Source: Gillisia xinjiangensis
GTDB lineage: Bacteria; Bacteroidota; Bacteroidia; Flavobacteriales; Flavobacteriaceae
Length of the DNA: 64,000 nucleotides
Assembly: GCF_046298265.1 (NCBI RefSeq)
Contig: NZ_JBKAHK010000002.1
Coordinates: 186,001 to 250,000, forward strand
Reading direction: 5' to 3'
A program made the position numbers and the translations under genes. The notes below the pieces were generated by a model. That model saw nothing but the letters and a program-made list of their open reading frames with translations. It made no database searches and was not told the origin of the DNA. Shown here in pieces: positions 35,090 to 43,746 of the stretch. The first letter of the stretch is position 1, and each line of letters starts with the position of its first letter.

Positions 35090-35860
35090 ATGAAGTTGAA
35101 TTACAAAAGCACCGAGTTGTTTTACACCACCAAAGGTACCGGAAATCCGTTGGTTTTATTACACGGATTTTTAGAAAGCACTAAAATCTGGGATCCTTTT
35201 ATCGAAAAGCTTTCGGGAAAGCGACAAGTGATTTGTATCGATCTACCCGGGCACGGAAAATCGGGGAATATTAGTGATATCCATACAATGGAACTTATGG
35301 CCGATGTTGTTCATGAAGTTCTACAACATCTAAAAATTGTACAGGCCAGTCTGGTTGGACATTCTATGGGTGGTTACGTGAGTTTGGCTTTTTTGGAAAA
35401 ATTTCCTGGCATGACCAAAAGTCTGGTATTGATGAATTCCACTCCCGAGGAAGATTCAGAAGAAAAAAAAATCAACAGGGACAGGTCTATATCCATTGTA
35501 ATGAAAAATAAGAATGTTTATATAAATATGGCTATTACGAATTTATTGCCGCCCGGGAATTTCATCAAGTTCAGAACAGAACTTGATGAAATTAAAAACC
35601 AGGCTCTTCAAATGTCAAAAGAAGGAATAATTGCAGCTTTAAAAGGTATGAAAATTCGTACAAACAGGAATTTAGTGTTAAAAAATTTTAGAAATCCGAA
35701 ATATATAATATTAGGTACGAAAGATCTTATTTTAAACGCTGAAACCACTCAGGTCATAGCAAAGCACTGCGAGTGCCAACTAATTTTAACTGAAGGCGGT
35801 CACTTATCCTATTTAGAAAATTATACGGAAATCGAAGAAATTTTATATTTCATCGATTAA
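35090..35860 (+). CDS. Alpha/beta hydrolase
   Basis: The 256-residue protein has LVLLHGFLES (oxyanion region), DLPGHGKSGN, the nucleophile elbow GHSMGG with Ser92, a later acidic residue (GTKDLILNAE) and the catalytic His in TEGGHLSYLEN. All parts of the triad are present. The fold is like MenH or carboxylesterase-type enzymes, but the substrate cannot be read from sequence. No signal peptide is present. Confidence 0.88.
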   Translation: MKLNYKSTELFYTTKGTGNPLVLLHGFLESTKIWDPFIEKLSGKRQVICIDLPGHGKSGNISDIHTMELMADVVHEVLQHLKIVQASLVGHSMGGYVSLAFLEKFPGMTKSLVLMNSTPEEDSEEKKINRDRSISIVMKNKNVYINMAITNLLPPGNFIKFRTELDEIKNQALQMSKEGIIAALKGMKIRTNRNLVLKNFRNPKYIILGTKDLILNAETTQVIAKHCECQLILTEGGHLSYLENYTEIEEILYFID

Positions 35861-35933
35861 TTTTAACTTTTAGTCGATATATTAACTTTTTTTTATACTT
35901 TTATAGTTCCAAGATAATTAATATCAAGCTGTT

Positions 35934-36185
35934 ATGAGCAAAATCAACCCTACCAACTTTTCCCTGTCAAAACTTTTATGTAAGTTCTTCGGACATGATT
36001 TAAGGATTTCAAAAAATGTCACCAACCATATTCAGGAATATAAATGTTCTAAATGCGGTACAGAAATGACCGATACCGCCAACGGATTTTTAGCAAGGTT
36101 AACCCCGAAATTTAAAGAGACCAATAATTATATAGCTCAAATACATAAAAGAAGAAGGCGAAAAAATTACGCCAATGCCTCTTAA
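35934..36185 (+). CDS. Small zinc-ribbon-like protein of unknown function
   Basis: The 83-residue basic protein has two metal-binding half-sites: CKFFGH near residue 17 and CSKCG near residue 39, separated by a short strand. The C-terminus is rich in Lys and Arg (HKRRRRKNY). The layout resembles small flavobacterial zinc-ribbon proteins without known function; the basic tail suggests nucleic-acid binding, which is inference. Its last four bases overlap the convergent thiL stop. An upstream AT-rich segment probably holds its promoter. Confidence 0.7.
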   Translation: MSKINPTNFSLSKLLCKFFGHDLRISKNVTNHIQEYKCSKCGTEMTDTANGFLARLTPKFKETNNYIAQIHKRRRRKNYANAS

Positions 36186-37237
36186 TCGTTTTCTTTATCC
36201 ATCGCATTCCAACCTTTAGCAATTAGCGGGATTTTGGTATTTCCCCGCGTCACCAAATGCATTCCTTCCCTTGCTTCGGTCATATGACCTATTATTGAAA
36301 AATTTGGATTTGCCTTAATCTTTTCAAAATCTTCCTGTGCCACGGTAAACAGTAATTCATAATCCTCCCCACCGCTTAAGGCAATTGTAGTGCTGTCCAG
36401 TTCAAATTCTTCACAGGCAGAAATCACAGCAGGATCCAGCGGAATTTTATTTTCAAATAAATTAACCCCAACCCCGGAATTTTTACAGAGATGTATTATT
36501 TCCGAAGAAAGCCCGTCACTTATATCTATCATAGAAGTTGGCCTAAGTCCTAAATCCTTAAATAATGGAGCGATATCTTTTCTGGCTTCGGGCTTTAATT
36601 GGCGTTCGATAAGATAGGTATAAGCATCAAGATCCGGTTGTGAATTTGGATTCACCTTAAAAACAGCTTTTTCACGCTCCAGGATTTGCAAGCCCATATA
36701 GGCCGCGCCCAGATCTCCCGTTACAACCAAAAGATCGTTCGGTTTTGCTCCAGACCTGTAAACAACATCTTCCTTTTCCGCATACCCCACTGCTGTAATA
36801 CTTATAAATAATCCTTTGGTAGAAGAGGTCGTATCGCCTCCCACCACATCGATGTCGTAGAGTTTTGCAGCAAGCTCAATCCCCGCATAAAGCTCTTCCA
36901 GGGCCTCTACCGGAAATCTGTTTGAACACGCAATTCCTATGGTGATTTGAGAAGCGGTACCATTCATGGCGTATACATCAGAAAGATTTACCATCACTGC
37001 TTTATATCCCAAATGCTTTAAAGGCATATATGCCAAATCAAAGTGAACACCTTCCACCATCAAATCTGTGGTCACAAGCGTTTGTTTGTCTTTAAAATCC
37101 AGTACTGCAGCATCATCTCCAATACCTTTTATGGTGGAGGATAATTTGGGCGCAAGATTCTTGGTAAGTAAATCTATAAGCCCAAATTCGCCTAATTCTG
37201 AAAGGTTTGTCCTGCTTTGGTGACTATCTTCTATCAT
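36182..37237 (-). CDS. thiL: Thiamine-monophosphate kinase
   Basis: ThiL phosphorylates thiamine monophosphate to the cofactor thiamine diphosphate. The 351-residue protein has GEFGLIDLLTKN at the start, GIGDDAAVLDF (Mg/ATP site), TTDLMVEGVHFDL, VVGGDTTSSTKGLFI, the C-terminal MIDISDGLSSEI and ALSGGEDYELLFTV. All motifs are intact and the length is usual. No TPP riboswitch is visible upstream and no other thi gene is nearby. Confidence 0.95.
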   Translation of the reverse strand: MIEDSHQSRTNLSELGEFGLIDLLTKNLAPKLSSTIKGIGDDAAVLDFKDKQTLVTTDLMVEGVHFDLAYMPLKHLGYKAVMVNLSDVYAMNGTASQITIGIACSNRFPVEALEELYAGIELAAKLYDIDVVGGDTTSSTKGLFISITAVGYAEKEDVVYRSGAKPNDLLVVTGDLGAAYMGLQILEREKAVFKVNPNSQPDLDAYTYLIERQLKPEARKDIAPLFKDLGLRPTSMIDISDGLSSEIIHLCKNSGVGVNLFENKIPLDPAVISACEEFELDSTTIALSGGEDYELLFTVAQEDFEKIKANPNFSIIGHMTEAREGMHLVTRGNTKIPLIAKGWNAMDKEND

Positions 37238-37461
37238 GTCTGGTAATTTTTATTTGCAAAATAAATGAATATTATTCCAACAATCAGAAATTTGAAAGCT
37301 TTTATAAGGCTTTAATCAGGAATAAAGAAAAAACCTGTAGAAATTCATACTTTATAAGCTGGGATTGGAATGCTGAAATAGCTATAAAACCCCATTGGAA
37401 GTAGTTATAAGCCTATTCCTAAAACATATGCTCTGATTATGGTAAACCGCTTGTTTTGTAG

Positions 37462-37469
37462 TATATTTG
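37462..37469 (+). promoter_or_regulatory. Candidate -7 promoter element of the suf operon
   Basis: TATATTTG matches TAnnTTTG and ends 29 bases before the ATG of the first suf gene. The nearest TTTG is too close for a -33 box, so the match is partial. No Fur-like or IscR-like operator could be assigned by eye. Confidence 0.45.
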
Positions 37470-37498
37470 TGCCCAATTTAGAATTAATCTTATTAACG

Positions 37499-37828
37499 AT
37501 GATAAAGGTAAGCGAAAACGCCAAAAAAAGGATTTCATTGTTGATGAACGATGAAGGTTATGATGCAACCACAGACTATGTGCGCGTTGGCGTTAAAAGT
37601 GGCGGTTGCTCAGGTTTATCTTATGAGCTGAAATTTGACAAAGCTAAGGCCGATAACGATAAACTTTTTGAAGACAATGAAATAAAAATAGTTGTAGATA
37701 AAAAAAGCGTACTATATCTGGCCGGAACTATTCTTGAATATTCCGGAGGATTAAACGGCAAGGGATTTGTATTTAATAATCCAAATGCGCAGCGCACTTG
37801 TGGTTGTGGGGAGAGTTTTTCATTGTAA
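37499..37828 (+). CDS. sufA: SufA/IscA-type A-type iron-sulfur carrier
   Basis: From the ATG at 37499 the protein has 109 residues (MIKVSENAKKRISLLM). A longer frame from 37439 adds 20 unrelated residues and would overlap the promoter box, so it is rejected. The three cysteines that carry Fe-S are present in GVKSGGCSGLSYEL and RTCGCGESFSL. A-type carriers take clusters from the SufBCD scaffold to client enzymes. It is the first gene of the suf operon. Confidence 0.93.
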   Translation: MIKVSENAKKRISLLMNDEGYDATTDYVRVGVKSGGCSGLSYELKFDKAKADNDKLFEDNEIKIVVDKKSVLYLAGTILEYSGGLNGKGFVFNNPNAQRTCGCGESFSL

Positions 37829-38277
37829 AAAAAAGTTGAAAAGTTTAAAGTTTGTAAAGTTAAAAAGTTACCATGGCAAAATTCAATTCCTTTTGAAGAG
37901 ATTATTGCCTGGCAAAAGGCAAGAGAATTAAATTCAGAACTTTATTTGATTACTGGCCAGGGAAATTTTTCAAAAGATTATGGATTAAGAGACCAAATTA
38001 GGAGGGCAAGTATTTCAATTACATCAAATATTGCGGAAGGGTTTGAAAGGGAAACAACAAAAGAATTTATTCGCTTTTTATATATAGCAAAAGCCTCCTC
38101 AGGAGAATTTCGTTCCCAATTATATCTTGCTGCTGATTTAAAATATATATCGAACGACGAATTTGAAAGGTTAAATTTAAAAGTTAGTGAAATTTCAAAA
38201 TTGATAAGTGGATTAATTAAGTACTTAAAATCCACATTTTAACTTTTTACTTTTAAACTTTTTAACCTTATAACTAG
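37829..38277. repeat. Inverted AT-rich arms flanking a four-helix-bundle gene inside the suf operon
   Basis: The left arm (about 37832-37872) is built of AAGTT and AAAGTT units. The right arm (38241-38277) has the reversed units AACTTTTT and TTTAAACTTT. Stretches such as GTTGAAAAGTTTAAAG on the left match the reverse complement of TTTTAAACTTTTTAAC on the right. The arms enclose the four-helix-bundle gene and separate sufA from sufB. The design matches the shorter repeats in the atpD/atpC and sdhA/sdhB gaps. Confidence 0.65.
37873..38242 (+). pseudogene. Four-helix-bundle (S23 / 23S rRNA IVS-type) protein gene with apparent +1 frameshift
   Basis: The ATG at 37873 reads MAKFNSF and then hits TGA at 37894-37896. 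If one T of the TTTT run at 37891-37894 is removed, the frame continues EEIIAWQKARELNSELYLIT into the long frame that ends at 38242. The result is about 122 residues, the normal size for this family, with the hallmark QIRRASISITSNIAEGFER. No ATG, GTG or TTG lies in the long frame before the TTG at 37946, so a break or sequence error at the T-run is the best reading. The gene sits between sufA and sufB, flanked by inverted repeats. Confidence 0.75.
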
Positions 38278-38287
38278 AAATAAAATT

Positions 38288-39733
38288 ATGGCATATACAG
38301 AGGACGATTTAAAGAAAGAGCTCGAAACAAAAGAGTATGAATATGGATTTTATACCGATATTGAATCGGATACATTTCCCATAGGATTAAATGAAGATGT
38401 GGTACGGGCTATTTCCAAAAAGAAAGAGGAACCGGAATGGATGACAGATTGGAGAATCGAGTCCTACCGGGCCTGGGAACAAATGAAAGAACCGGAATGG
38501 GCGAATGTGCACTATCAGAAACCAGATTTTCAGGCAATTTCCTATTACTCTGCTCCCAATAAAAAACCCAAATACGATAGTTTAGACGAAGTTGATCCGG
38601 AATTGCTGGCTACTTTTGAAAAACTCGGAATTTCCGTAGATGAGCAAAAGATGCTTTCCGGTGTAGCGGTAGACATCGTGATGGATTCAGTTTCAGTTGC
38701 AACCACTTTCAAGAAAACCCTTGGGGAAAAAGGAATTATTTTCTGTTCCATTTCGGAAGCGATCCGGGAACACCCGGAATTGGTTAAAAAATATCTCGGT
38801 ACCGTGGTGCCACAAAAGGATAATTTTTACGCGGCCTTAAATTCAGCGGTATTTAGTGATGGCTCGTTTTGTTACATCCCAAAAGGAGTACGTTGCCCGA
38901 TGGAACTTTCTACGTATTTCAGGATAAATCAGGCTGGAACAGGTCAGTTTGAAAGAACTTTGCTGGTTGCAGATGAAGACAGTTATGTGAGTTATCTTGA
39001 AGGCTGTACTGCTCCTTCCAGGGATGAAAATCAGCTGCACGCAGCGGTGGTAGAACTTATCGCTTTAGATGGCGCTGAGATCAAGTATTCTACCGTTCAG
39101 AACTGGTTTCCCGGAAATAAAGAAGGAAAAGGTGGGGTTTACAATTTTGTTACCAAACGCGGAATTTGTGAAGCCAATGCCAAGATCTCCTGGACACAGG
39201 TAGAAACCGGATCGGCAGTAACCTGGAAATATCCTTCCTGTATTTTGAAAGGAGATAATTCCATTGGTGAATTTTACTCTATTGCGGTAACCAACAATTT
39301 TCAGCAGGCAGATACAGGAACTAAAATGATCCATTTGGGGAAAAACACCAGAAGCACGATCATTTCCAAAGGAATTTCAGCGGGACAATCCCAAAATTCT
39401 TACCGCGGATTGGTTCAAATAAACAGCCGTGCAGAGAATGCCCGGAATTTTTCGCAATGTGATTCGCTCTTGATGGGTAACAAGTGTGGTGCTCACACCT
39501 TCCCGTACATAGAAGTGAAAAACAAAACTGCGATGGTAGAACACGAGGCAACGACCAGTAAAATTGGGGAAGATCAAATATTTTATTGCAACCAGCGTGG
39601 AATCCCTACCGAAAAGGCAATTGCCTTGATCGTAAATGGATTTAGCAAAGAAGTGCTTAATAAATTACCGATGGAATTTGCTGTGGAAGCTCAAAAACTT
39701 CTGGAAATCTCCCTTGAAGGTTCTGTAGGATAG
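38288..39733 (+). CDS. sufB: Fe-S cluster assembly scaffold SufB
   Basis: SufB is the main scaffold subunit of the SufBC2D complex on which clusters are built. The 481-residue protein has the beta-helix core typical of SufB/SufD, with KGVRCPMELSTYFRINQAGTG split over the conserved region, EGCTAPSRDENQLHAAVVEL (conserved Cys), the RGLVQINSRAENARNFSQCD segment and a C-terminal helical part. It lies 45 bases after the four-helix-bundle gene and starts with an AT-rich leader. Confidence 0.96.
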   Translation: MAYTEDDLKKELETKEYEYGFYTDIESDTFPIGLNEDVVRAISKKKEEPEWMTDWRIESYRAWEQMKEPEWANVHYQKPDFQAISYYSAPNKKPKYDSLDEVDPELLATFEKLGISVDEQKMLSGVAVDIVMDSVSVATTFKKTLGEKGIIFCSISEAIREHPELVKKYLGTVVPQKDNFYAALNSAVFSDGSFCYIPKGVRCPMELSTYFRINQAGTGQFERTLLVADEDSYVSYLEGCTAPSRDENQLHAAVVELIALDGAEIKYSTVQNWFPGNKEGKGGVYNFVTKRGICEANAKISWTQVETGSAVTWKYPSCILKGDNSIGEFYSIAVTNNFQQADTGTKMIHLGKNTRSTIISKGISAGQSQNSYRGLVQINSRAENARNFSQCDSLLMGNKCGAHTFPYIEVKNKTAMVEHEATTSKIGEDQIFYCNQRGIPTEKAIALIVNGFSKEVLNKLPMEFAVEAQKLLEISLEGSVG

Positions 39734-39747
39734 TTGAAATGAAAAAG

Positions 39748-39835
39748 ATGAAACATCCATAATGAGGTTTCGATAAAGAGGTTAATGATTATATGGATGT
39801 ACATATGACCTCTAAAACAATGAATTAAACATATG
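39748..39835 (+). repeat. Start-codon leader element, copy 3 (lipoprotein in suf operon)
   Basis: The unit starts ATGAAACATCCATAATGAGG and ends ACATATGAG on the start codon of the downstream lipoprotein gene. ACATCCATA (39753-39761) pairs perfectly over 9 bp with TATGGATGT (39792-39800). CATATG at 39802-39807 can pair with the start-codon CATATG at 39830-39835. The internal words TTTCGATAAAG and AATGA align with the other copies. Confidence 0.82.
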
Positions 39836-40219
39836 AGAAAACTGCTTTTTATAGTTGGAATTTTAATGGTGATGGCTTCCTGTGAAAATGAACAGCAGCC
39901 AGAGGAAAAACTAATTTCTGCACCAACGGCTGAAGACAGCATTCAGATCTATCAGGGAACTTTTATTACTGTAGGGAAATCTGCAGTGCTAAAAGGAAAC
40001 CAGTTTGTGTATGAGGTTAAAATGGATTCTATGGCTAAATTACTGAAGGATTCCTTTAAAAATTATGAGTTAATTGACAGTAATTTAATACCGATAGAAG
40101 TAAAAGGAAAAGTGACAAACAATGTGCGATTCTCCGGTTATTCTCAAATAATTGAAATAAAAGAGATCGTAGCGGTTTTTGCAGAAAAGCAATCAGAAAA
40201 CGAAAAAACAGAAAACTAA
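39833..40219 (+). CDS. Small lipoprotein of unknown function between sufB and sufC
   Basis: The 128-residue precursor has a lipoprotein signal (MRKLLFIVGILMVMASC, Cys17), then a beta-rich domain with a VGKSAVLKGNQFVYEVKMDS segment and an acidic, Gln/Glu-rich end. I do not recognise a family. It interrupts the usual sufB-sufC order and carries the start-codon leader element immediately upstream, so it looks like an accessory insertion expressed with the operon. A role in Fe-S assembly is not implied by sequence, because the product is exported. Confidence 0.75.
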   Translation: MRKLLFIVGILMVMASCENEQQPEEKLISAPTAEDSIQIYQGTFITVGKSAVLKGNQFVYEVKMDSMAKLLKDSFKNYELIDSNLIPIEVKGKVTNNVRFSGYSQIIEIKEIVAVFAEKQSENEKTEN

Positions 40220-40255
40220 GAATATCCGGAGTCCGGATGTATTTAAAACATAATT

Positions 40256-41005
40256 ATGCTTAGAATAAAGAATTTACACGCCAGTATAGACAACAAAGAA
40301 ATCCTTAAAGGGATCAATCTGGAGATCAATCCGGGAGAAGTACATGCTATTATGGGACCAAATGGTTCCGGAAAAAGCACCTTATCTTCTGTAATTGCAG
40401 GAAAAGAAGAATTTGAAATGACCCGCGGGGAAATATTATTTGAAGGCCAGGATCTTACTGAACTTGATCCTGAAGAACGCGCTCATAAGGGAATCTTTTT
40501 ATCATTTCAGTATCCGGTAGAGATTCCGGGTGTTTCTGTAACCAATTTCATTAAAGCTTCCATAAACGCCCACAGGAAATCCCAGGGATTAGAAGATATG
40601 AAGGCCAATGAAATGCTGAAACTGATCCGGGAAAAATCGGAAATGCTGGAAATAGACAGAAAATTTCTTTCCCGTTCTTTGAACCAGGGTTTTTCCGGAG
40701 GTGAGAAGAAGCGAAATGAAATTTTCCAAATGGCTATGCTGAACCCAAAATTGGCCATTCTGGATGAAACCGATTCCGGATTGGACATCGATGCGCTTAA
40801 AGTGGTTGCCAATGGGGTAAACAAATTAAGAAATAAAGACAATGCTGTTTTATTGATCACGCATTACCAAAGATTGTTGGATTATATAGTGCCAGATGTG
40901 GTTCATGTGATGGTAGATGGAAAGATCGTGAAATCAGGGCCAAAAGAACTGGCTTACGAATTGGAAGAAAAAGGGTATGACTGGTTAAAGCCAGAGCAGG
41001 TTTAA
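40256..41005 (+). CDS. sufC: Fe-S cluster assembly ATPase SufC
   Basis: SufC is the ABC-type ATPase of SufBC2D. The 249-residue protein has Walker A GPNGSGKST, the Q-loop in FLSFQYPVEIPGV, the ABC signature GFSGGEKKRNEI, Walker B LAILDETDSGLDID and the switch His in LLITHYQRLLDY. Length and motifs are standard. It is followed by sufD after 55 bases. Confidence 0.97.
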   Translation: MLRIKNLHASIDNKEILKGINLEINPGEVHAIMGPNGSGKSTLSSVIAGKEEFEMTRGEILFEGQDLTELDPEERAHKGIFLSFQYPVEIPGVSVTNFIKASINAHRKSQGLEDMKANEMLKLIREKSEMLEIDRKFLSRSLNQGFSGGEKKRNEIFQMAMLNPKLAILDETDSGLDIDALKVVANGVNKLRNKDNAVLLITHYQRLLDYIVPDVVHVMVDGKIVKSGPKELAYELEEKGYDWLKPEQV

Positions 41006-41060
41006 GGGGAAACGTAAACCCTGAGCGAAAAATCATAAACCCTGAATAAAATTTAATACA

Positions 41061-42377
41061 ATGGAATTAAAAGATAAATTAATATCCTCATTTCTGGCTT
41101 TTGAAGAAGCTTTTGATTTAAATTCAGATATTCATGAATTGAGGACCCGGTCTTTAAAGGAATTTGAACAATTGGGCTTTCCTTCAAAAAAGGAAGAAGC
41201 ATGGAAATATACCTCGCTTAATTCGGTGTTAAAACCGGACTATAGTGTATTCCCGAAAAAAGAAGATACTATAGAATACCGCGATATCAAGAAATATCTC
41301 ATTCACGAAATAGATACGTACAACCTTGTTTTTATCGATGGAATTTATTCCTCTCATCTTTCGGAAACCACTCATGATAAGATCGATGTTTGTTTGATGT
41401 CTGCGGCATTAAATAAATCAAAATATAAGCCGGTAATAGACAATTATTTCAATAAGATCATCTCTAAAGAGAATGGTTTTACACCACTGAATACCGCTTT
41501 TTCAAAAGAAGGGGCTTTTATTCATATCCATAAAAATCAACTGGCAGACAAACCTATTCAGATTGTAAATTTTGCGACCGGAAATGAAGCTGCTTTAATG
41601 ATCCAGCCACGAAATTTAATCGTGGTAGATGAAAATGCTCATGTTCAAATTATTGAGCGCCACCAGAGTCTAACAGATAATCCGGTACTCACCAATTCTG
41701 TTACAGAAATATATGTGGCAAAAAGAGCCGTCGTAGATTATTACAAAATCCAAAATGACAGGGATTCTGCTTCGCTAATAGACAACACGTTTGTCGAGCA
41801 AAAAGAACAGAGCAATTGCTCTATGCACACCTTTTCTTTCGGCGGAAAATTAACCCGAAATAACCTCAATTTTTATCAAAGAGGGGAACATTCAGATTCT
41901 ACTTTGAAAGGGATCACCATTATTGAAGATAAACAACATGTAGATCACAATACCCTGGTGCATCATATTTCTCCAAATTGTGAAAGCCATCAGGATTATA
42001 AGGGAATCTTTGCCGAAAACTCTACCGGTGTTTTCAACGGAAAAGTTTTGGTAGACAAAGAGGCACAAAAAATCAATGCTTTTCAGTCCAATAACAATAT
42101 TTTACTGGATGATAAGGCCACTATCAATGCCAAGCCTCAACTGGAAATTTTCGCAGATGATGTAAAATGCAGTCACGGATGTACTATTGGACAACTGGAT
42201 CAGGATTCCTTGTTCTACCTCCGATCCCGAGGAATTCCGTTAAAAGAAGCCAAAGCACTGCTGATGTATGCTTTTGCCAATAATGTCCTTGAAAGTGTAA
42301 AAATCCCGGAGATCAAAAAAAGGATCACCCATGAAATCGCCCAGAAACTTGGAGTGAGTTTAGGATTTAACCTTTAA
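41061..42377 (+). CDS. sufD: Fe-S cluster assembly protein SufD
   Basis: The 438-residue protein is the SufB partner in the SufBC2D scaffold. It has the N-terminal helical part with KKEEAWKYTSLNSVLKPDY, a central beta-helix (KGITIIEDKQHVDHNTLVHH, FAENSTGVFNGKVLVDKEAQ) and the C-terminal DDVKCSHGCTIGQLDQDSLF with the conserved Cys and His, followed by RSRGIPLKEAKALLMYAF. All are typical of SufD. Confidence 0.96.
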   Translation: MELKDKLISSFLAFEEAFDLNSDIHELRTRSLKEFEQLGFPSKKEEAWKYTSLNSVLKPDYSVFPKKEDTIEYRDIKKYLIHEIDTYNLVFIDGIYSSHLSETTHDKIDVCLMSAALNKSKYKPVIDNYFNKIISKENGFTPLNTAFSKEGAFIHIHKNQLADKPIQIVNFATGNEAALMIQPRNLIVVDENAHVQIIERHQSLTDNPVLTNSVTEIYVAKRAVVDYYKIQNDRDSASLIDNTFVEQKEQSNCSMHTFSFGGKLTRNNLNFYQRGEHSDSTLKGITIIEDKQHVDHNTLVHHISPNCESHQDYKGIFAENSTGVFNGKVLVDKEAQKINAFQSNNNILLDDKATINAKPQLEIFADDVKCSHGCTIGQLDQDSLFYLRSRGIPLKEAKALLMYAFANNVLESVKIPEIKKRITHEIAQKLGVSLGFNL

Positions 42378-42404
42378 AGTGCACAAAAGAATAAATAAAT
42401 ATCT

Positions 42405-43643
42405 ATGAAAGTTGCTGCTGAAAAAATCCCGTTTAATGTTGACCATATAAGACAGGATTTTCCGATACTAAAACGGAAAATCAACGGGTATCCCTTGGTT
42501 TATTTTGATAACGCGGCGACTTCCCAAACCCCTAAGCAGGTAATAGATACGATTGTAGATTATTATTCAAACTATAACGCCAATATCCACCGCGGGGTTC
42601 ACACGCTTTCACAGGAAGCTACGGATAAATACGAAGGTGCCCGAAAAAAAATTCAGCAACATTTCAACGCTGCTAATCCATATGAGATAATTTTCACCTC
42701 CGGAACAACTCACGCAATCAATCTTGTAGCACATGGTTTTGCTTCCGAATTGAAAAATGGAGATGAAGTATTGATTTCGGCATTAGAGCATCATTCCAAT
42801 ATAGTTCCCTGGCAAATGCTGTGCGAAAAAACAGGAGCAATCCTAAAAGTGATCCCGATGAATGAAAACGGGGAACTTATTTTTGCTGAATATGAGAAAC
42901 TTTTATCCGATAAAACGAAAATGGTTTTTGTAAACCACGTTTCAAATGCTTTGGGAACAGTAAATCCAATCAAAAAAATAATAGACAAAGCCCACGAAGC
43001 CGGAGCCATGGTGCTTGTAGACGGAGCTCAGGCTGCCCCGCATATCAAAGCCGATGTTCAGGCACTGGATGTAGATTTTTACGTGGTTTCTGCTCATAAA
43101 ATGTGTGGACCTACAGGAGTTGGGATATTATACGGGAAAGAAAAATGGCTTAAAAAACTTCCTCCATATCAGGGAGGCGGCGAAATGATCGCTACTGTAA
43201 CTTTTGAAAAATCCACCTACGCAGATCTTCCGCATAAATTTGAAGCCGGAACACCTAATATTTGTGGCGGGATTGCTTTTGGTGCTGCCCTGGATTATAT
43301 GAATGAGATTGGTTTCCCGGAAATCGCTGAATATGAGCACCAGTTGCTTGAATATGCAACCAAACAATTACTGGAGATTGAAGGGGTAAAGATCTATGGG
43401 CTTTCCGAAGAAAAAACGGCTGTGATCTCCTTTAATATCGAGGGAATTCATCCATATGATATTGGAACAATTATAGATAAATTAGGAATCGCTGTTCGTA
43501 CCGGCCATCACTGTACACAGCCTATTATGGATTTTTATAAAATCCCCGGAACAGTGCGAGCTTCTTTTTCATTTTATAATACAGTGGAAGAAATAGATCT
43601 TTTTATAGCAGCTTTAAAAAGAGCGAAAGCAATGTTGGAATAA
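42405..43643 (+). CDS. sufS: Cysteine desulfurase SufS
   Basis: SufS takes sulfur from cysteine as a persulfide for cluster assembly. The 412-residue type II desulfurase has YFDNAATSQTPKQV, LEHHSNIVPW, VDGAQAAPH, the PLP-binding Lys232 in VSAHKMCGPTG and the active Cys370 in RTGHHCTQP. SufE, its sulfur acceptor, is encoded downstream after one lipoprotein gene. Confidence 0.97.
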   Translation: MKVAAEKIPFNVDHIRQDFPILKRKINGYPLVYFDNAATSQTPKQVIDTIVDYYSNYNANIHRGVHTLSQEATDKYEGARKKIQQHFNAANPYEIIFTSGTTHAINLVAHGFASELKNGDEVLISALEHHSNIVPWQMLCEKTGAILKVIPMNENGELIFAEYEKLLSDKTKMVFVNHVSNALGTVNPIKKIIDKAHEAGAMVLVDGAQAAPHIKADVQALDVDFYVVSAHKMCGPTGVGILYGKEKWLKKLPPYQGGGEMIATVTFEKSTYADLPHKFEAGTPNICGGIAFGAALDYMNEIGFPEIAEYEHQLLEYATKQLLEIEGVKIYGLSEEKTAVISFNIEGIHPYDIGTIIDKLGIAVRTGHHCTQPIMDFYKIPGTVRASFSFYNTVEEIDLFIAALKRAKAMLE

Positions 43644-43654
43644 AATAATAACCT

Positions 43655-43746
43655 ATGAAATGAACATACCGGAAACTGGCTAAAAACAACAATAAGGATA
43701 TGCGAATTACATATGACCCATGAGAAACAATAAATATCTACATATG
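43655..43746 (+). repeat. Start-codon leader element, copy 4 (META-like lipoprotein in suf operon)
   Basis: The unit begins ATGAAATGAACATACCGG and ends CTACATATGAAA on the lipoprotein start codon. CATATG at 43710-43715 and the start-site CATATG at 43741-43746 are 31 bases apart. The 5' part can pair as CATA with TATG, and AAT..ATT pairs lie outside a GA/GA internal mismatch. The words GGAAACT, GCGAATTACATATGACC and AACAATAAATATCTAC are shared with other copies. Confidence 0.83.

Noticed and set aside
36281..36286. CATATG followed by ACC, as in the leader element
   Set aside because: It is within thiL coding sequence with no other element feature around it.
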